Source of the DNA: Streptococcus anginosus subsp. whileyi MAS624
GTDB taxonomy: Bacteria; Bacillota; Bacilli; Lactobacillales; Streptococcaceae
Direction: 5' to 3'
Assembly (NCBI RefSeq): GCF_000478925.1
Contig: NZ_AP013072.1
Span: forward strand, 1,094,501-1,158,500
DNA: 64,000 nt
Shown here: positions 18,134 to 27,916 of the stretch, piece by piece
How the letters are laid out: the number at the start of each line of letters is the position of its first letter
Position numbering within the stretch: the first letter of the stretch is position 1
Made by a program: the position numbers and the translations under genes
Notes under the pieces: model-generated
Database searches by the model: none
Told to the model about the DNA's origin: nothing
Seen by the model: only the letters and a program-made list of their open reading frames with translations

Positions 18134-19450
18134 ATGTTAACATACGATTTAATTGTTATTGGTTTTGGTAAAGCTGGCAAAACATTAGCAGCAAAAATGG
18201 CAACCCAAGGAAAAAAGGTTGCTTTAATTGAACGCAGCAAAGCTATGTACGGTGGTACTTGTATCAATATCGCTTGTATTCCAACCAAAACCTTATTAGT
18301 CGCCGCAGAAAAAGGACTATCATTTGAAGAAGTAATGGCTGAGAAAAACGCAGTTATTAGCCGACTTAATGGGAAAAATTATGCAGCCATTAGTAGTGTT
18401 GGAGTAGATATTATTGATGCAGAAGCTCATTTTCTGTCTAACAAAATAATTGAGATTGTAGCAGGCGACGAAAAGCAAGAGCTAACAGCTGAAAATATCG
18501 TCATAAATACGGGCGCTGTCTCAAATGTTTTACCAATTTCAGGACTTACTACAGCAAAAAATGTTTATGATTCAACAGGCATTCAAAATCTTGCTACATT
18601 ACCTAAGCGTCTTGGTATTCTCGGTGGTGGAAATATCGGTCTTGAATTTGCCGGACTTTTCAATAAGCTAGGAAGCAAGGTTACTGTCCTTGACGCTGCT
18701 GATACTTTTTTGCCACGTGTAGAGCCCTCAATTGCCACTTTGGCTAAACAATATATGACGGAAGACGGTATTGAAATTCTTCAAAATATTTACACTCAAG
18801 AAGTGAAAAATGATGGTGAAGAGGTGCTTGTCATTGCTAAAAACGAAACATTTCGCTTTGACGCTTTGCTTTATGCTACCGGTCGTAAACCAAATATTGA
18901 ACCATTAAAACTTGAAAATACAGACATCCAAGTTACAGACCGCGGTGCTATCCAAGTAGATAAGCATTGCCAAACAACTGTTCCTGGCGTTTTTGCTGTT
19001 GGTGATGTCAACGGTGGACTACAATTTACTTATGTTTCGCTAGATGATTTTCGTGTCGTTTTCAATTACTTATCTGGTGATGGCTCCTACACACTTGAAA
19101 ATCGCAAACATGTACCAACTACTATGTTCATCACTCCTCCACTGGCACAAATTGGTTTGACAGAAGCTCAAGCTAAAGAACAAGGCCTGCCTTATGCAAC
19201 CAAAGAAATTCCAGTTGCAACCATGCCACGCGGACATGTCAATGCGGATCTTAGAGGGACGTTTAAAGCAGTTGTAAACACAGAAACTAAAGAAATTCTT
19301 GGCGCTACTATCTTCTCACAAGGTGCTCAAGAAATCATTAACATTCTAACTGTAGCTATGGACAATAAGATTCCTTATACTTATTTCACAAAACAAATCT
19401 TTACTCATCCAACTCTAGCTGAAAATCTTAATGATTTATTTGCGATTTAG
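18134..19450 (+). CDS. har: RclA/Har-type flavoprotein disulfide reductase (probable hypothiocyanous acid reductase)
   Basis: 438-aa pyridine nucleotide-disulfide oxidoreductase. FAD fold LIVIGFGKAGKTLAAKMA, redox-active Cys43 and Cys48 in GGTCINIACIPTKTL, NAD(P) fold LGILGGGNIGLEFAG, second FAD motif VFAVGDVNGGLQFTYVSLDD, and dimer interface ending IFTHPTLAENLNDLF. The closeness to RclA and to the pneumococcal hypothiocyanous acid reductase (same length, same Cys spacing) suggests detoxification of the lactoperoxidase product HOSCN, which fits an oral habitat. A generic dihydrolipoamide dehydrogenase is less likely because no 2-oxoacid dehydrogenase genes are near. GGAGG precedes ATG 18134. 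Confidence 0.8.
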   Translation: MLTYDLIVIGFGKAGKTLAAKMATQGKKVALIERSKAMYGGTCINIACIPTKTLLVAAEKGLSFEEVMAEKNAVISRLNGKNYAAISSVGVDIIDAEAHFLSNKIIEIVAGDEKQELTAENIVINTGAVSNVLPISGLTTAKNVYDSTGIQNLATLPKRLGILGGGNIGLEFAGLFNKLGSKVTVLDAADTFLPRVEPSIATLAKQYMTEDGIEILQNIYTQEVKNDGEEVLVIAKNETFRFDALLYATGRKPNIEPLKLENTDIQVTDRGAIQVDKHCQTTVPGVFAVGDVNGGLQFTYVSLDDFRVVFNYLSGDGSYTLENRKHVPTTMFITPPLAQIGLTEAQAKEQGLPYATKEIPVATMPRGHVNADLRGTFKAVVNTETKEILGATIFSQGAQEIINILTVAMDNKIPYTYFTKQIFTHPTLAENLNDLFAI

Positions 19451-19528
19451 TCACGACTTCTGCACTTTGACAAAAATATTGTCATAAACCATTTTGATTT
19501 CATTCGACAAAAAAACAAAAGTGGGATA

Positions 19529-19555
19529 GGGCTGAAAACTAAAAATTTTTAGCCC
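19529..19555. repeat. Hairpin GGGCT..AGCCC downstream of har
   Basis: GGGCT (19529-19533) pairs with AGCCC (19551-19555) around an AAAAATTTTT core. It is GC-poor and resembles a fragment of the GGGAT/GGGCTG intergenic sequences common in streptococci; weak as a terminator. Confidence 0.4.
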
Positions 19556-19613
19556 GTTCTCTCACTCTTGCAAAGCTTGCTCAAGTATCGCGTGACTATT
19601 TATTTCCATCATA

Positions 19614-19651
19614 AAAACGAGGCTGGGATATTATCGTCCCCACCTCGTTTT
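19614..19651. terminator. Bidirectional terminator between har and srtA
   Basis: AAAACGAGG (19614-19622) pairs with CCTCGTTTT (19643-19651), with an inner TGGGA/TCCCCA, and T runs on both strands. It serves the convergent har and srtA transcripts. Confidence 0.8.
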
Positions 19652-19653
19652 TA

Positions 19654-20397
19654 TTATAGCTGCATTTGATTATACGTTTTACTAAATGCATTTAGAATTT
19701 CTTTTGGTGCGTCTTTATAAGAAGTTTCTCCTTCCAGCATTCCTTTAACAATCGTTCGTGATGTAGCCGCAGCATCTTCACAAGTCACCAAAGTCACTTC
19801 ATTGACACCTTCGCGGTCATTAATCACATCTACTCTATCAGGTGCTACATTCTCAACTGAAGTAATGGAGTAAGTATAAATTTTTTCCTTATCTGTCAGA
19901 TAAATTTTCATTCCGGCTTTAGCACGATCTAAAGGAGAAAAGAGCATATTGCTTGCACCTGTAATCCCAAATACATGGTGGCTAGCCAATGCGTAATTCC
20001 CTTTCCCCATTTGCTGCGTTTCTTTCATCGTGCCTGCGCCATAATAAAGACCCACATTGTCTAAGCCCTTGAAAATCGGCAAATTCATCGAAAGTTCAGG
20101 AATAGCAATTCCACCAATAACTGGTAATTGCTGTGCTTTCCATTGCGCGTTAATCACATCTTCGGTAGACAGCGATTTAACTTTATCGAAATTAAAGCTG
20201 GTTTTGGCTTTTTTGTTTCGATTGATTTTATCTTTGGAGACATTGCTCACTTGATACCGATTGGTATGCCAAACCATGATCATATTTCGAATAGAAGAGT
20301 TGAAAATAAGTGCAAGTGCAACAATGATTAACAATGTCGCAATAATGTTAATCAGAATATTTTTTCTTTTATTATGTTTTTTTCTTGTTGATGACAT
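19654..20397 (-). CDS. srtA: Sortase A (class A)
   Basis: Membrane transpeptidase that cleaves LPXTG proteins and links them to the cell wall. 247 aa with one N-terminal membrane segment (about residues 14-33, ILINIIATLLIIVALALIF). The catalytic triad is His140 in ALASHHVFG, Cys206 in VTLVTCEDAA and Arg214 in ATSRTIV. It is 20 bases downstream of gyrA, the usual streptococcal arrangement. A substrate in this window is the LPETG nucleotidase at 37024-39177. Confidence 0.95.
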   Translation of the reverse strand: MSSTRKKHNKRKNILINIIATLLIIVALALIFNSSIRNMIMVWHTNRYQVSNVSKDKINRNKKAKTSFNFDKVKSLSTEDVINAQWKAQQLPVIGGIAIPELSMNLPIFKGLDNVGLYYGAGTMKETQQMGKGNYALASHHVFGITGASNMLFSPLDRAKAGMKIYLTDKEKIYTYSITSVENVAPDRVDVINDREGVNEVTLVTCEDAAATSRTIVKGMLEGETSYKDAPKEILNAFSKTYNQMQL

Positions 20398-20417
20398 AAC
20401 ATTTCCTTTTATCTAAT

Positions 20418-22865
20418 TTATTCTTCATCCTCTTCTTTTTCGCTATCCGCTGCAACGCTTGTAAAAGTGACAATCTGCGCTCCCTTATCTAGTCGCATTA
20501 CTTTAACACCCAAAGTTGCACGTCCTGTTTGAGAAATATTGGCAACATTTGTCCGAATAATGACCCCTGTATTTGTGATAATCATCAAATCTTCATCACC
20601 ATTCACAGCCATCAAACCTGCTAATGGACCATTTTTCTCAGTAATATTAGCTGTTTTCATCCCTTTTCCGCCACGTCCTTTCGTAGCGTATTCACTAGCT
20701 AAAGTACGCTTGCCATATCCTTTTTCAGTGATGACTAACACTTCTTGATCATTCGAAATGACACTTGCTCCTACAACATGGTCACCCGCACGCAAATTCA
20801 CTCCGCGCACGCCGGTTGCAGCCCGTCCCATATTTCGGACTTGGTTTTCATTAAAACGTACAGCATAACCCATTTTTGTTCCAATAATGATATCTGCTTG
20901 ACCATTTGTCAAAAAGACATTGATGAGTTCATCCTCATCTTTTAAATTCAGAGCTTTCAGACCGTTTTGACGAATATTAGCAAACTCTGTTACGCTTGTC
21001 CGTTTCACAACACCATAGCGCGTTGTAAAGAAAAGGTAGGAATTATTATCATGCTCGGCTTGAACGTTGATAATCGTTTGGATTGTTTCGCCTTCGTCCA
21101 ATTTCAATAAATTAACAATCGGCAAACCTTTCGCTGTACGACCGTATTCAGGAATTTCATAGCCTTTCAAACGATAAACGCGACCTTTATTGGTAAAGAA
21201 GAGTAAGCGATCATGTGTGCTGGTAGAAACTAATTCACGGACAAAATCGTCATCCTTTACACCTGTTCCTTGAATACCACGACCACCACGTCTTTGCGCA
21301 GTGAATTCATCTTGGTTCAACCGTTTGATGTAACCCTTATTGGAAAGTGTAATCAAAACATCTGCTTCCTCGATGAGATCTTCATCTTCCAGAGCCAGTA
21401 CTTCACCAACCATTAGTTCTGTACGACGTTCGTCAGAAAACTTACGTTTAATCTCTTCTAATTCTTCCTTGATAATCGCAACAACTCGTTCTGGTTTAGC
21501 TAAAATATCTGCTAAATCTGCTATCAATTTCATCAAGTCGTCATATTCAGATTGAATCTTATCCCGTTCCAATCCCGTTAAACGGCGAAGACGCATATCC
21601 AGAATCGCCTGACTTTGACGTTCGGATAATTCATAGCGTGCCATCAACTCTGCTTGCGCTTCTGCATCTGTCTCGCTGTTTCGGATGATGCGAATCACTT
21701 CATCAATGTGATCTAGTGCAATCAGCAAACCAGCTAAAATATGTGCACGAGCTTCCGCCTTTTCCTTATCAAAAACTGTCCGGCGTGTAACCACTTCTTT
21801 TTGGTGTTCAATATAAGCAAGCAAAATCTCGCGTAAAGACAAAATCTTTGGCACTCCATTTTGAATCGCCAGCATATTGAAGCTAAAATTCGTCTGCATT
21901 TGCGTTAATTTGAATAAATTGTTCAAGATAACATGCGCACTTGCATCCCGCTTCACTTCAATGATAAAACGAACCCCTTCACGGTTAGATTCGTCACGAA
22001 CCGCTGTAATTCCGTCAATACGCTTTTCTTGGACTAACCGCACAATATGTTCGTGAACTTTGGTTTTATTGACCATATACGGAAATTCAGTAACCACAAT
22101 TCGTTCACGACCAGATTTTGTTTCTTCGATTTCCGTCCGAGCACGTAGAACAATGGAACCTTTCCCAGTTTCATAAGCGCGATGAATGCCTGATTTCCCC
22201 ATAACCAAAGCGCCTGTCGGGAAGTCTGGACCAGGCAACACTTCCATAAGGTCATGTGTTGTTACATCTGGATTGTCCATGACTAATTTTACAGCATCAA
22301 TGGTCTCACTAAGATTGTGAGGAGGAATGTTTGTTGCCATTCCCACAGCAATACCTGTCGCCCCATTGACCAGCAAATTAGGAAAACGTGACGGTAAAAC
22401 TAATGGCTCACGCTCACTGCTATCATAGTTATCTGCAAAATCAACTGTATTTTTGTTGATATCGCGTAACATTTCAAGCGATATTTTGCTCATCCGAGCT
22501 TCTGTATACCGTTGTGCCGCAGGACCGTCTCCGTCCATAGAACCAAAGTTTCCGTGACCATCTACTAACATGTGACGGCAAGACCACCATTGCGCCATCC
22601 GCACCATTGCTTCATAGATAGAAGAGTCTCCATGTGGATGGTATTTACCCATGACATCACCCGTGATACGAGCAGATTTCTTATGTGGTTTGTCAGGAGT
22701 TACCCCCAGCTCATTCATTCCATACAATATTCTACGGTGAACAGGCTTTAAGCCGTCTCGAACATCTGGAAGAGCACGAGCAACAATGACACTCATGGCA
22801 TAATCGATGAAACTCGTCTTCATTTCGCTTGTTAAATTCACATTTACTAAATTATTATCCTGCAT
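20418..22865 (-). CDS. gyrA: DNA gyrase subunit A
   Basis: Cleavage-religation subunit of gyrase, 815 aa. The active-site Tyr is in [10 protein letters not shown], and the quinolone-determining region reads [19 protein letters not shown] with Ser81 and Glu85, the susceptible residues. Beta-pinwheel repeats ([20 protein letters not shown], the GyrA box region) lie in the C-terminal third, and the tail is acidic. GAGAGG precedes ATG 22865. Divergent from ldh. Just after the region, [11 protein letters not shown] differs slightly from the common YRYMLVDGHG; the effect is unknown. Confidence 0.97.
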   Translation of the reverse strand: MQDNNLVNVNLTSEMKTSFIDYAMSVIVARALPDVRDGLKPVHRRILYGMNELGVTPDKPHKKSARITGDVMGKYHPHGDSSIYEAMVRMAQWWSCRHMLVDGHGNFGSMDGDGPAAQRYTEARMSKISLEMLRDINKNTVDFADNYDSSEREPLVLPSRFPNLLVNGATGIAVGMATNIPPHNLSETIDAVKLVMDNPDVTTHDLMEVLPGPDFPTGALVMGKSGIHRAYETGKGSIVLRARTEIEETKSGRERIVVTEFPYMVNKTKVHEHIVRLVQEKRIDGITAVRDESNREGVRFIIEVKRDASAHVILNNLFKLTQMQTNFSFNMLAIQNGVPKILSLREILLAYIEHQKEVVTRRTVFDKEKAEARAHILAGLLIALDHIDEVIRIIRNSETDAEAQAELMARYELSERQSQAILDMRLRRLTGLERDKIQSEYDDLMKLIADLADILAKPERVVAIIKEELEEIKRKFSDERRTELMVGEVLALEDEDLIEEADVLITLSNKGYIKRLNQDEFTAQRRGGRGIQGTGVKDDDFVRELVSTSTHDRLLFFTNKGRVYRLKGYEIPEYGRTAKGLPIVNLLKLDEGETIQTIINVQAEHDNNSYLFFTTRYGVVKRTSVTEFANIRQNGLKALNLKDEDELINVFLTNGQADIIIGTKMGYAVRFNENQVRNMGRAATGVRGVNLRAGDHVVGASVISNDQEVLVITEKGYGKRTLASEYATKGRGGKGMKTANITEKNGPLAGLMAVNGDEDLMIITNTGVIIRTNVANISQTGRATLGVKVMRLDKGAQIVTFTSVAADSEKEEDEE

Positions 22866-22981
22866 TAAAAAATGCCTCTCTTCATTTATATGACCATATC
22901 ATTATAACATAAATTGGGATTTTTTTCAGTAAACACCTCTTATTATAAAAACGTTTACATAAGATGATATGTATTATATTC

Positions 22982-24047
<1,066 letters not shown>

Positions 24048-24062
24048 AGAATTTCCTTTCTT

Positions 24063-24090
24063 ACTCCTTGTTTTATCAAGGAGTTTTTTC
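24063..24090 (+). terminator. ldh terminator
   Basis: ACTCCTTG / CAAGGAGT stem with a 6-base loop and six T. Confidence 0.85.
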
Positions 24091-24097
24091 ATATCTA

Positions 24098-24152
24098 AAA
24101 TGGATACGATAAAGTCATAATGCCGTGCAAATCAGCTTTATCGTACCCATTT
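24098..24152. repeat. Large imperfect hairpin between ldh and the Nudix gene
   Basis: 17-base arms AAATGGATACGATAAAG and CTTTATCGTACCCATTT with one mismatch, separated by 21 bases. No clear T run follows on either strand, so it is more likely an intergenic repeat or operator than a terminator. Confidence 0.55.
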
Positions 24153-24191
24153 ATTTTATATAATCTTACTTTATCAAACATATTTATCAAT

Positions 24192-24596
24192 TTATTTCAA
24201 TATATCTTTTAAATAAGGAACAATCTTTTCATCCTTCATATCTGGCAGCGCCCGAATCCAGCGAAACGCTGTGTGCTCTTCCAAATCAAGTTTAACCTCT
24301 CTATATTCCAGCAATTTTGCCTTGTACACTAGACGCGTAAAAACGATGCCCTTTGTATCATCATAACAGCTATCCTCATGAAGAATCGAACTTAATTGTA
24401 TCTTTTGATTAACTTCTTCCATTGTTTCACGCACAGCTCCTTCTCGTGGTAATTCGTCTTCTTCCACGCTACCTCCTGGAATGTCCCAATATTCTGGGTA
24501 CATATTTGGCAAACCACGTTTTATTTTACTTCGTTTGATGAGCAGATATTTTCCATCTTTTTCAATTAGAGCATGAGCAATCAATTTCACAGGCAT
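24192..24596 (-). CDS. Nudix hydrolase (MutT-like)
   Basis: 134-aa hydrolase of nucleoside-diphosphate-linked compounds; substrate unknown. The Nudix box is GGSVEEDELPREGAVRETMEEV with the metal-binding RE..EE. ATG 24596 follows AGGGAG; the longer frame from 24659 runs into the region just before the tRNA and lacks a ribosome site. It ends convergent with ldh. It could be a housecleaning 8-oxo-dGTPase or act on another nucleotide; sequence alone cannot say. Confidence 0.85.
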   Translation of the reverse strand: MPVKLIAHALIEKDGKYLLIKRSKIKRGLPNMYPEYWDIPGGSVEEDELPREGAVRETMEEVNQKIQLSSILHEDSCYDDTKGIVFTRLVYKAKLLEYREVKLDLEEHTAFRWIRALPDMKDEKIVPYLKDILK

Positions 24597-24662
24597 TGGT
24601 AATCTCCCTTGTAAAAATAAAAAATCTTGCATATAACAAGATTTATAAGCAGATAACAATTA

Positions 24663-24735
24663 TCCACCCTGAGGGAATCGAACCCCCATCTCAAGAACCG
24701 GAATCTTACGTGATATCCATTACACTAAGGGTGGC
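24663..24735 (-). tRNA. tRNA-Arg (CCG anticodon)
   Basis: 73-nt cloverleaf on the minus strand. Acceptor stem GCCACCC with GGGTGGA (the 1-72 pair appears mismatched, G-A). The anticodon loop TTCCGGT gives CCG; the T arm contains GGTTCGATTCC. CCA is not encoded. Reads CGG codons. Confidence 0.9.
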
Positions 24736-24816
24736 AACTATTATAGTATACACAAAAAATGAAAAAATAACAAGTAAAAAAGGACTGAAAACATAATTCC
24801 AATCCCTTTATTTTGC

Positions 24817-26016
24817 TTATAATTCAATGTCACCAAACAAGTCAGCCATTGAGAATCCAGTTTGAGTTTCTGGAAGTTCAAAGTCACGTTTTTCTTGGCG
24901 TTTTTGACGACGAGGACGTGATTGACGTTTTTCTTTTTGGCTGTCTTCTTGAGCCGGACGTTCTTCAAGAGCTTTGATAGAAAGTGATACGCGTTCTGCA
25001 TCAGCATTTACATCAAGAACTTTTACGGTTACTTCTTGACCAACTTTAAGCACATCTTTTGGATTTTCAACGCGCTTGTGTGAAATTTGTGAAATATGGA
25101 CAAGTCCGTCAATACCTGGCAATACTTCAACAAAAGCACCGAAATCTGTCAAACGTTTAACTGTACCTTCAATCACATCACCAGCAGCTAATTTTTGTTC
25201 AACACCGTCCCATGGTCCAGGTGTTGTAGCTTTAAGAGAAAGTGATACGCGTCCTTCTTCTTCGTTCAAATCAAGAACTTTTACTTCAATTTCATCGCCA
25301 ACTGATACAACAGATTTTGGTGAAACGTTGCGTTCGTGTGACAATTCAGTTAAGTGAACAAGTCCGTCAACACCACCAAGGTCAATAAAAGCACCAAAGC
25401 TTGTGATACGTGCAACTTTACCAGTCACGATGTCACCAACAGCTAATTTGCTAAATACTTCAGCACGTGCTGCTGCAGCTTTTTCTTCTACTACTTCACG
25501 GCGTGAAAGAATGAAACGATTTTCTTTTGGATCCACTTCTTTAATTTTTGCTTCAAATTCTTGGCCAACAAAACGTTCAGTGTTACGAACGAAACGAGTA
25601 TCTAGCATTGAAGCAGGGATAAATCCACAAAGTCCTTCAAATTCTACTGAAAGACCGCCTTTAACAGCACGAGTACCTTTTACAGTAACAACTTCTTCTT
25701 CACGTCCAACCAACTTGTCCCATGCCTTGCGAGCTTCTAAACGTTTTTTAGATACAAGGTAAGTAACTGTATCAGTATCTTTACCAACTACTTGACGAAG
25801 AACAAGCAATTCAAGTGTTTCACCTGGTTTTACAAGATCGTTAATGTCAGCTTCACGATCATTTGTCAATTCACGAAGGGTCAACACACCTTCTACACCA
25901 GTTCCAGCGATTGCAACATTAGCTTGGTTCGCATCAACAGTCAATACTTCAGCAGTAACGACATCGCCTGGCTCGACTTGGCTAACACTATTTAGCAAAT
26001 CTTCAAATTCATTCAT
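24817..26016 (-). CDS. rpsA: 30S ribosomal protein S1
   Basis: RNA-binding protein of the small subunit, 399 aa, four S1 (OB-fold) domains: about residues 17-90, 105-170, 190-262 and 278-347. The third and fourth are clearest ([20 protein letters not shown] and [20 protein letters not shown]). A basic stretch ([16 protein letters not shown]) and a short acidic tail follow. GGAGG precedes ATG 26016. The four-domain form is normal for Firmicutes and shorter than the six-domain E. coli S1. Confidence 0.95.
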   Translation of the reverse strand: MNEFEDLLNSVSQVEPGDVVTAEVLTVDANQANVAIAGTGVEGVLTLRELTNDREADINDLVKPGETLELLVLRQVVGKDTDTVTYLVSKKRLEARKAWDKLVGREEEVVTVKGTRAVKGGLSVEFEGLCGFIPASMLDTRFVRNTERFVGQEFEAKIKEVDPKENRFILSRREVVEEKAAAARAEVFSKLAVGDIVTGKVARITSFGAFIDLGGVDGLVHLTELSHERNVSPKSVVSVGDEIEVKVLDLNEEEGRVSLSLKATTPGPWDGVEQKLAAGDVIEGTVKRLTDFGAFVEVLPGIDGLVHISQISHKRVENPKDVLKVGQEVTVKVLDVNADAERVSLSIKALEERPAQEDSQKEKRQSRPRRQKRQEKRDFELPETQTGFSMADLFGDIEL

Positions 26017-26178
26017 CTAAAAAAATCCTCCAACAATCAAGCATTTCTCGCTTGACATACTTATAATATTTTTCCTAAGCACCGCAATGACATTGAACTA
26101 TCTTTAACGTTTCTCACCCTATAAAGAAATAAAATACCCTAAGATATTTTACCATTTATCTGATATATTACCTAAGAA

Positions 26179-26250
26179 CTGGGGTAGCTGGATTCGAACC
26201 AACGCATGAGGGAGTCAAAGTCCCTTGCCTTACCGCTTGGCTATACCCCA
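26179..26250 (-). tRNA. tRNA-Gln (TTG anticodon)
   Basis: 72-nt cloverleaf; acceptor TGGGGTA pairs with TACCCCA, discriminator G. Anticodon loop CTTTGAC (TTG); T arm GGTTCGAATCC. Confidence 0.93.
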
Positions 26251-26290
26251 AAAAGAACGTGGTCATACCATTAAAAACTAAGTACGCTCA

Positions 26291-26371
26291 TGGAGAGGGA
26301 GGGATTCGAACCCCCGAACCCGAAGGAGCGGATTTACAGTCCGCCGCGTTTAGCCTCTTCGCTACCTCTCC
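26291..26371 (-). tRNA. tRNA-Tyr (GTA anticodon)
   Basis: 81-nt class II tRNA with a long variable arm. Acceptor GGAGAGG/CCTCTCC, discriminator A, anticodon loop CTGTAAA (GTA). It is 40 bases upstream of tRNA-Gln on the same strand, so the two are probably co-transcribed. Confidence 0.93.
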
Positions 26372-26423
26372 TGTATAATCAACAGTATTCATTATACCAT
26401 TGATGAAAAGAAAATACAAGCAT

Positions 26424-26657
26424 TTATTTACTCAAATTATAGGTTTCAATCAATTTTTCCACGGCATTTTCAAGTTTTTTATAAAAACTATCAACATTTT
26501 CATTTTTTATGATAGCAAATTGCCCGTCTAACTCAGCAATTTGACCAATGACTTTTTTTCCAATTGATAGAACATAACCTTCGTACTGGTCAGTTCCTAC
26601 TTTGACTTGGCTATCTGCCAATTGGATTTCAATCTTTTTATCTTTTTTACTCATCAT
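26424..26657 (-). CDS. Small conserved streptococcal protein (DUF2969-like)
   Basis: 77 aa, mixed charge, no membrane segment. It starts MMSKKDKKIEIQLADSQVKV and ends LENAVEKLIETYNLSK, predicted as beta-rich followed by a helix. AAAGAGG precedes ATG 26657. It lies between ilvE and the tRNAs, a position where streptococci usually carry a DUF2969 gene; family assignment is from memory of that context and length. Function unknown. Confidence 0.65.
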   Translation of the reverse strand: MMSKKDKKIEIQLADSQVKVGTDQYEGYVLSIGKKVIGQIAELDGQFAIIKNENVDSFYKKLENAVEKLIETYNLSK

Positions 26658-26722
26658 ATACCTCTTTCAAGTCTCTATTTTACAAAAAAATAGGAAAACT
26701 AGCAAGTGCTACGTGAAAATAA

Positions 26723-26748
26723 AAGCTACCTCAATCGAGAGATAGCTT
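26723..26748 (-). terminator. ilvE terminator
   Basis: Stem AAGCTACCTC / GAGATAGCTT (with one G-T type mismatch) followed by TTATTTT on the minus strand. Confidence 0.7.
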
Positions 26749-26757
26749 CAAAAATTT

Positions 26758-27777
26758 TTAAACTTTTACAATCCAACCTTCTGGTGCTTCAACATCACCA
26801 AATTGAATACCGGTTAATTCATTATAAAGTTTTCGAGTCACAGGTCCAACTTCTGTTTCACTGTAAAAGACATGGAAATCTTCACCATGCTGAATACCAC
26901 CAATTGGAGAGATGACCGCTGCTGTACCGCAAGCCCCTGCTTCAGCAAAACGATCCAAATCATCAATTGGTACATCTCCTTCGATAGCTTTCAAGCCCAA
27001 ACGATGTTCTGCTAGGTATAGAAGAGAATATTTTGTGATAGAAGGAAGGATAGATGGGCTGTACGGCGTTACAAATTCGTTGTCTTTGGTAATTCCAAAG
27101 AAGTTTGCAGATCCCACTTCTTCAATCTTCGTATGAGTGGCAGGGTCTAGATAAATGACATCAGAAAATTTCTTTTCATGCGCCATTTGTCCTGGAAGCA
27201 AGCTTGCTGCGTAGTTACCGCCGACTTTAGCAGCACCTGTTCCATAAGGAGCAGCACGGTCATACTTGTCAGAAACGATAAAGTTTGTTGGAGTCAAGCC
27301 CCCTTTAAAGTAATTTCCAACCGGCATGGCAAATACGGTGAAAATGTATTCATCTGCTGGTTTAACACCGATGATGTCACCAACACCTAGCAATAGCGGA
27401 CGAATATAAAGGGTTCCTCCCGTTCCGTACGGCGGAACGTATTCTTCATTTGCACGAACCACTTGCTTCACAGCATCTACAAACATATCAGTCGGAACTT
27501 GCGGCATCAAGAGACGGTCTGAGGTGCGTTGCAGACGTTTTGCATTTTGATCTGGACGAAATAGTTGTACACTTCCGTCTTTCGTGCGATAGGCTTTCAT
27601 TCCCTCAAAAGCTTGTTGCCCATAATGAAGACAAGGAGAAGATTCAGACATGTGCAGAGTTGCATCTTCAGTCAATCCTCCTTTTTCCCACTGACCATTT
27701 TTATAATAAGCAAGATAACGATAAGGCAATTTCATATAGGAAAAGCCAAGATTTTCCCAATCAAGATTTACTGACAT
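26758..27777 (-). CDS. ilvE: Branched-chain amino acid aminotransferase
   Basis: PLP enzyme that transaminates Leu, Ile and Val with 2-oxoglutarate; 339 aa, class IV fold. The PLP lysine is in GTGAAKVGGNYAAS; the substrate-side loops YGQQAFEGMKAYRT and CGTAAVISPIGG are present. AAGGAG precedes ATG 27777. It is 139 bases downstream of parC, the usual streptococcal order, with its own terminator. Confidence 0.95.
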   Translation of the reverse strand: MSVNLDWENLGFSYMKLPYRYLAYYKNGQWEKGGLTEDATLHMSESSPCLHYGQQAFEGMKAYRTKDGSVQLFRPDQNAKRLQRTSDRLLMPQVPTDMFVDAVKQVVRANEEYVPPYGTGGTLYIRPLLLGVGDIIGVKPADEYIFTVFAMPVGNYFKGGLTPTNFIVSDKYDRAAPYGTGAAKVGGNYAASLLPGQMAHEKKFSDVIYLDPATHTKIEEVGSANFFGITKDNEFVTPYSPSILPSITKYSLLYLAEHRLGLKAIEGDVPIDDLDRFAEAGACGTAAVISPIGGIQHGEDFHVFYSETEVGPVTRKLYNELTGIQFGDVEAPEGWIVKV

Positions 27778-27888
27778 AACATTCTCCTTTTTAATTTTAT
27801 GATTTTTATTTTACACTATTTTTAGATATTTTCAATTGTTTTTTGCAAAATTCTGAAAATTTTTTAATTTCAGTTTATACCTGAACAA

Positions 27889-27913
27889 AAAATCAGCCGC
27901 TTGGACTGATTTT
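27889..27913 (-). terminator. parC terminator
   Basis: AAAATCAG / CTGATTTT stem with TTTTTT after it on the minus strand, just beyond the parC stop. Confidence 0.75.
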
Positions 27914-27916
27914 CAA

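Noticed and set aside
20418..22865. Quinolone-resistance mutations in gyrA or parC
   Set aside because: GyrA Ser81/Glu85 and ParC Ser79/Asp83 are the susceptible residues.
24098..24152. Terminator for the Nudix gene
   Set aside because: The arms are long and nearly perfect, but no T run follows on the minus strand; listed as a repeat instead.
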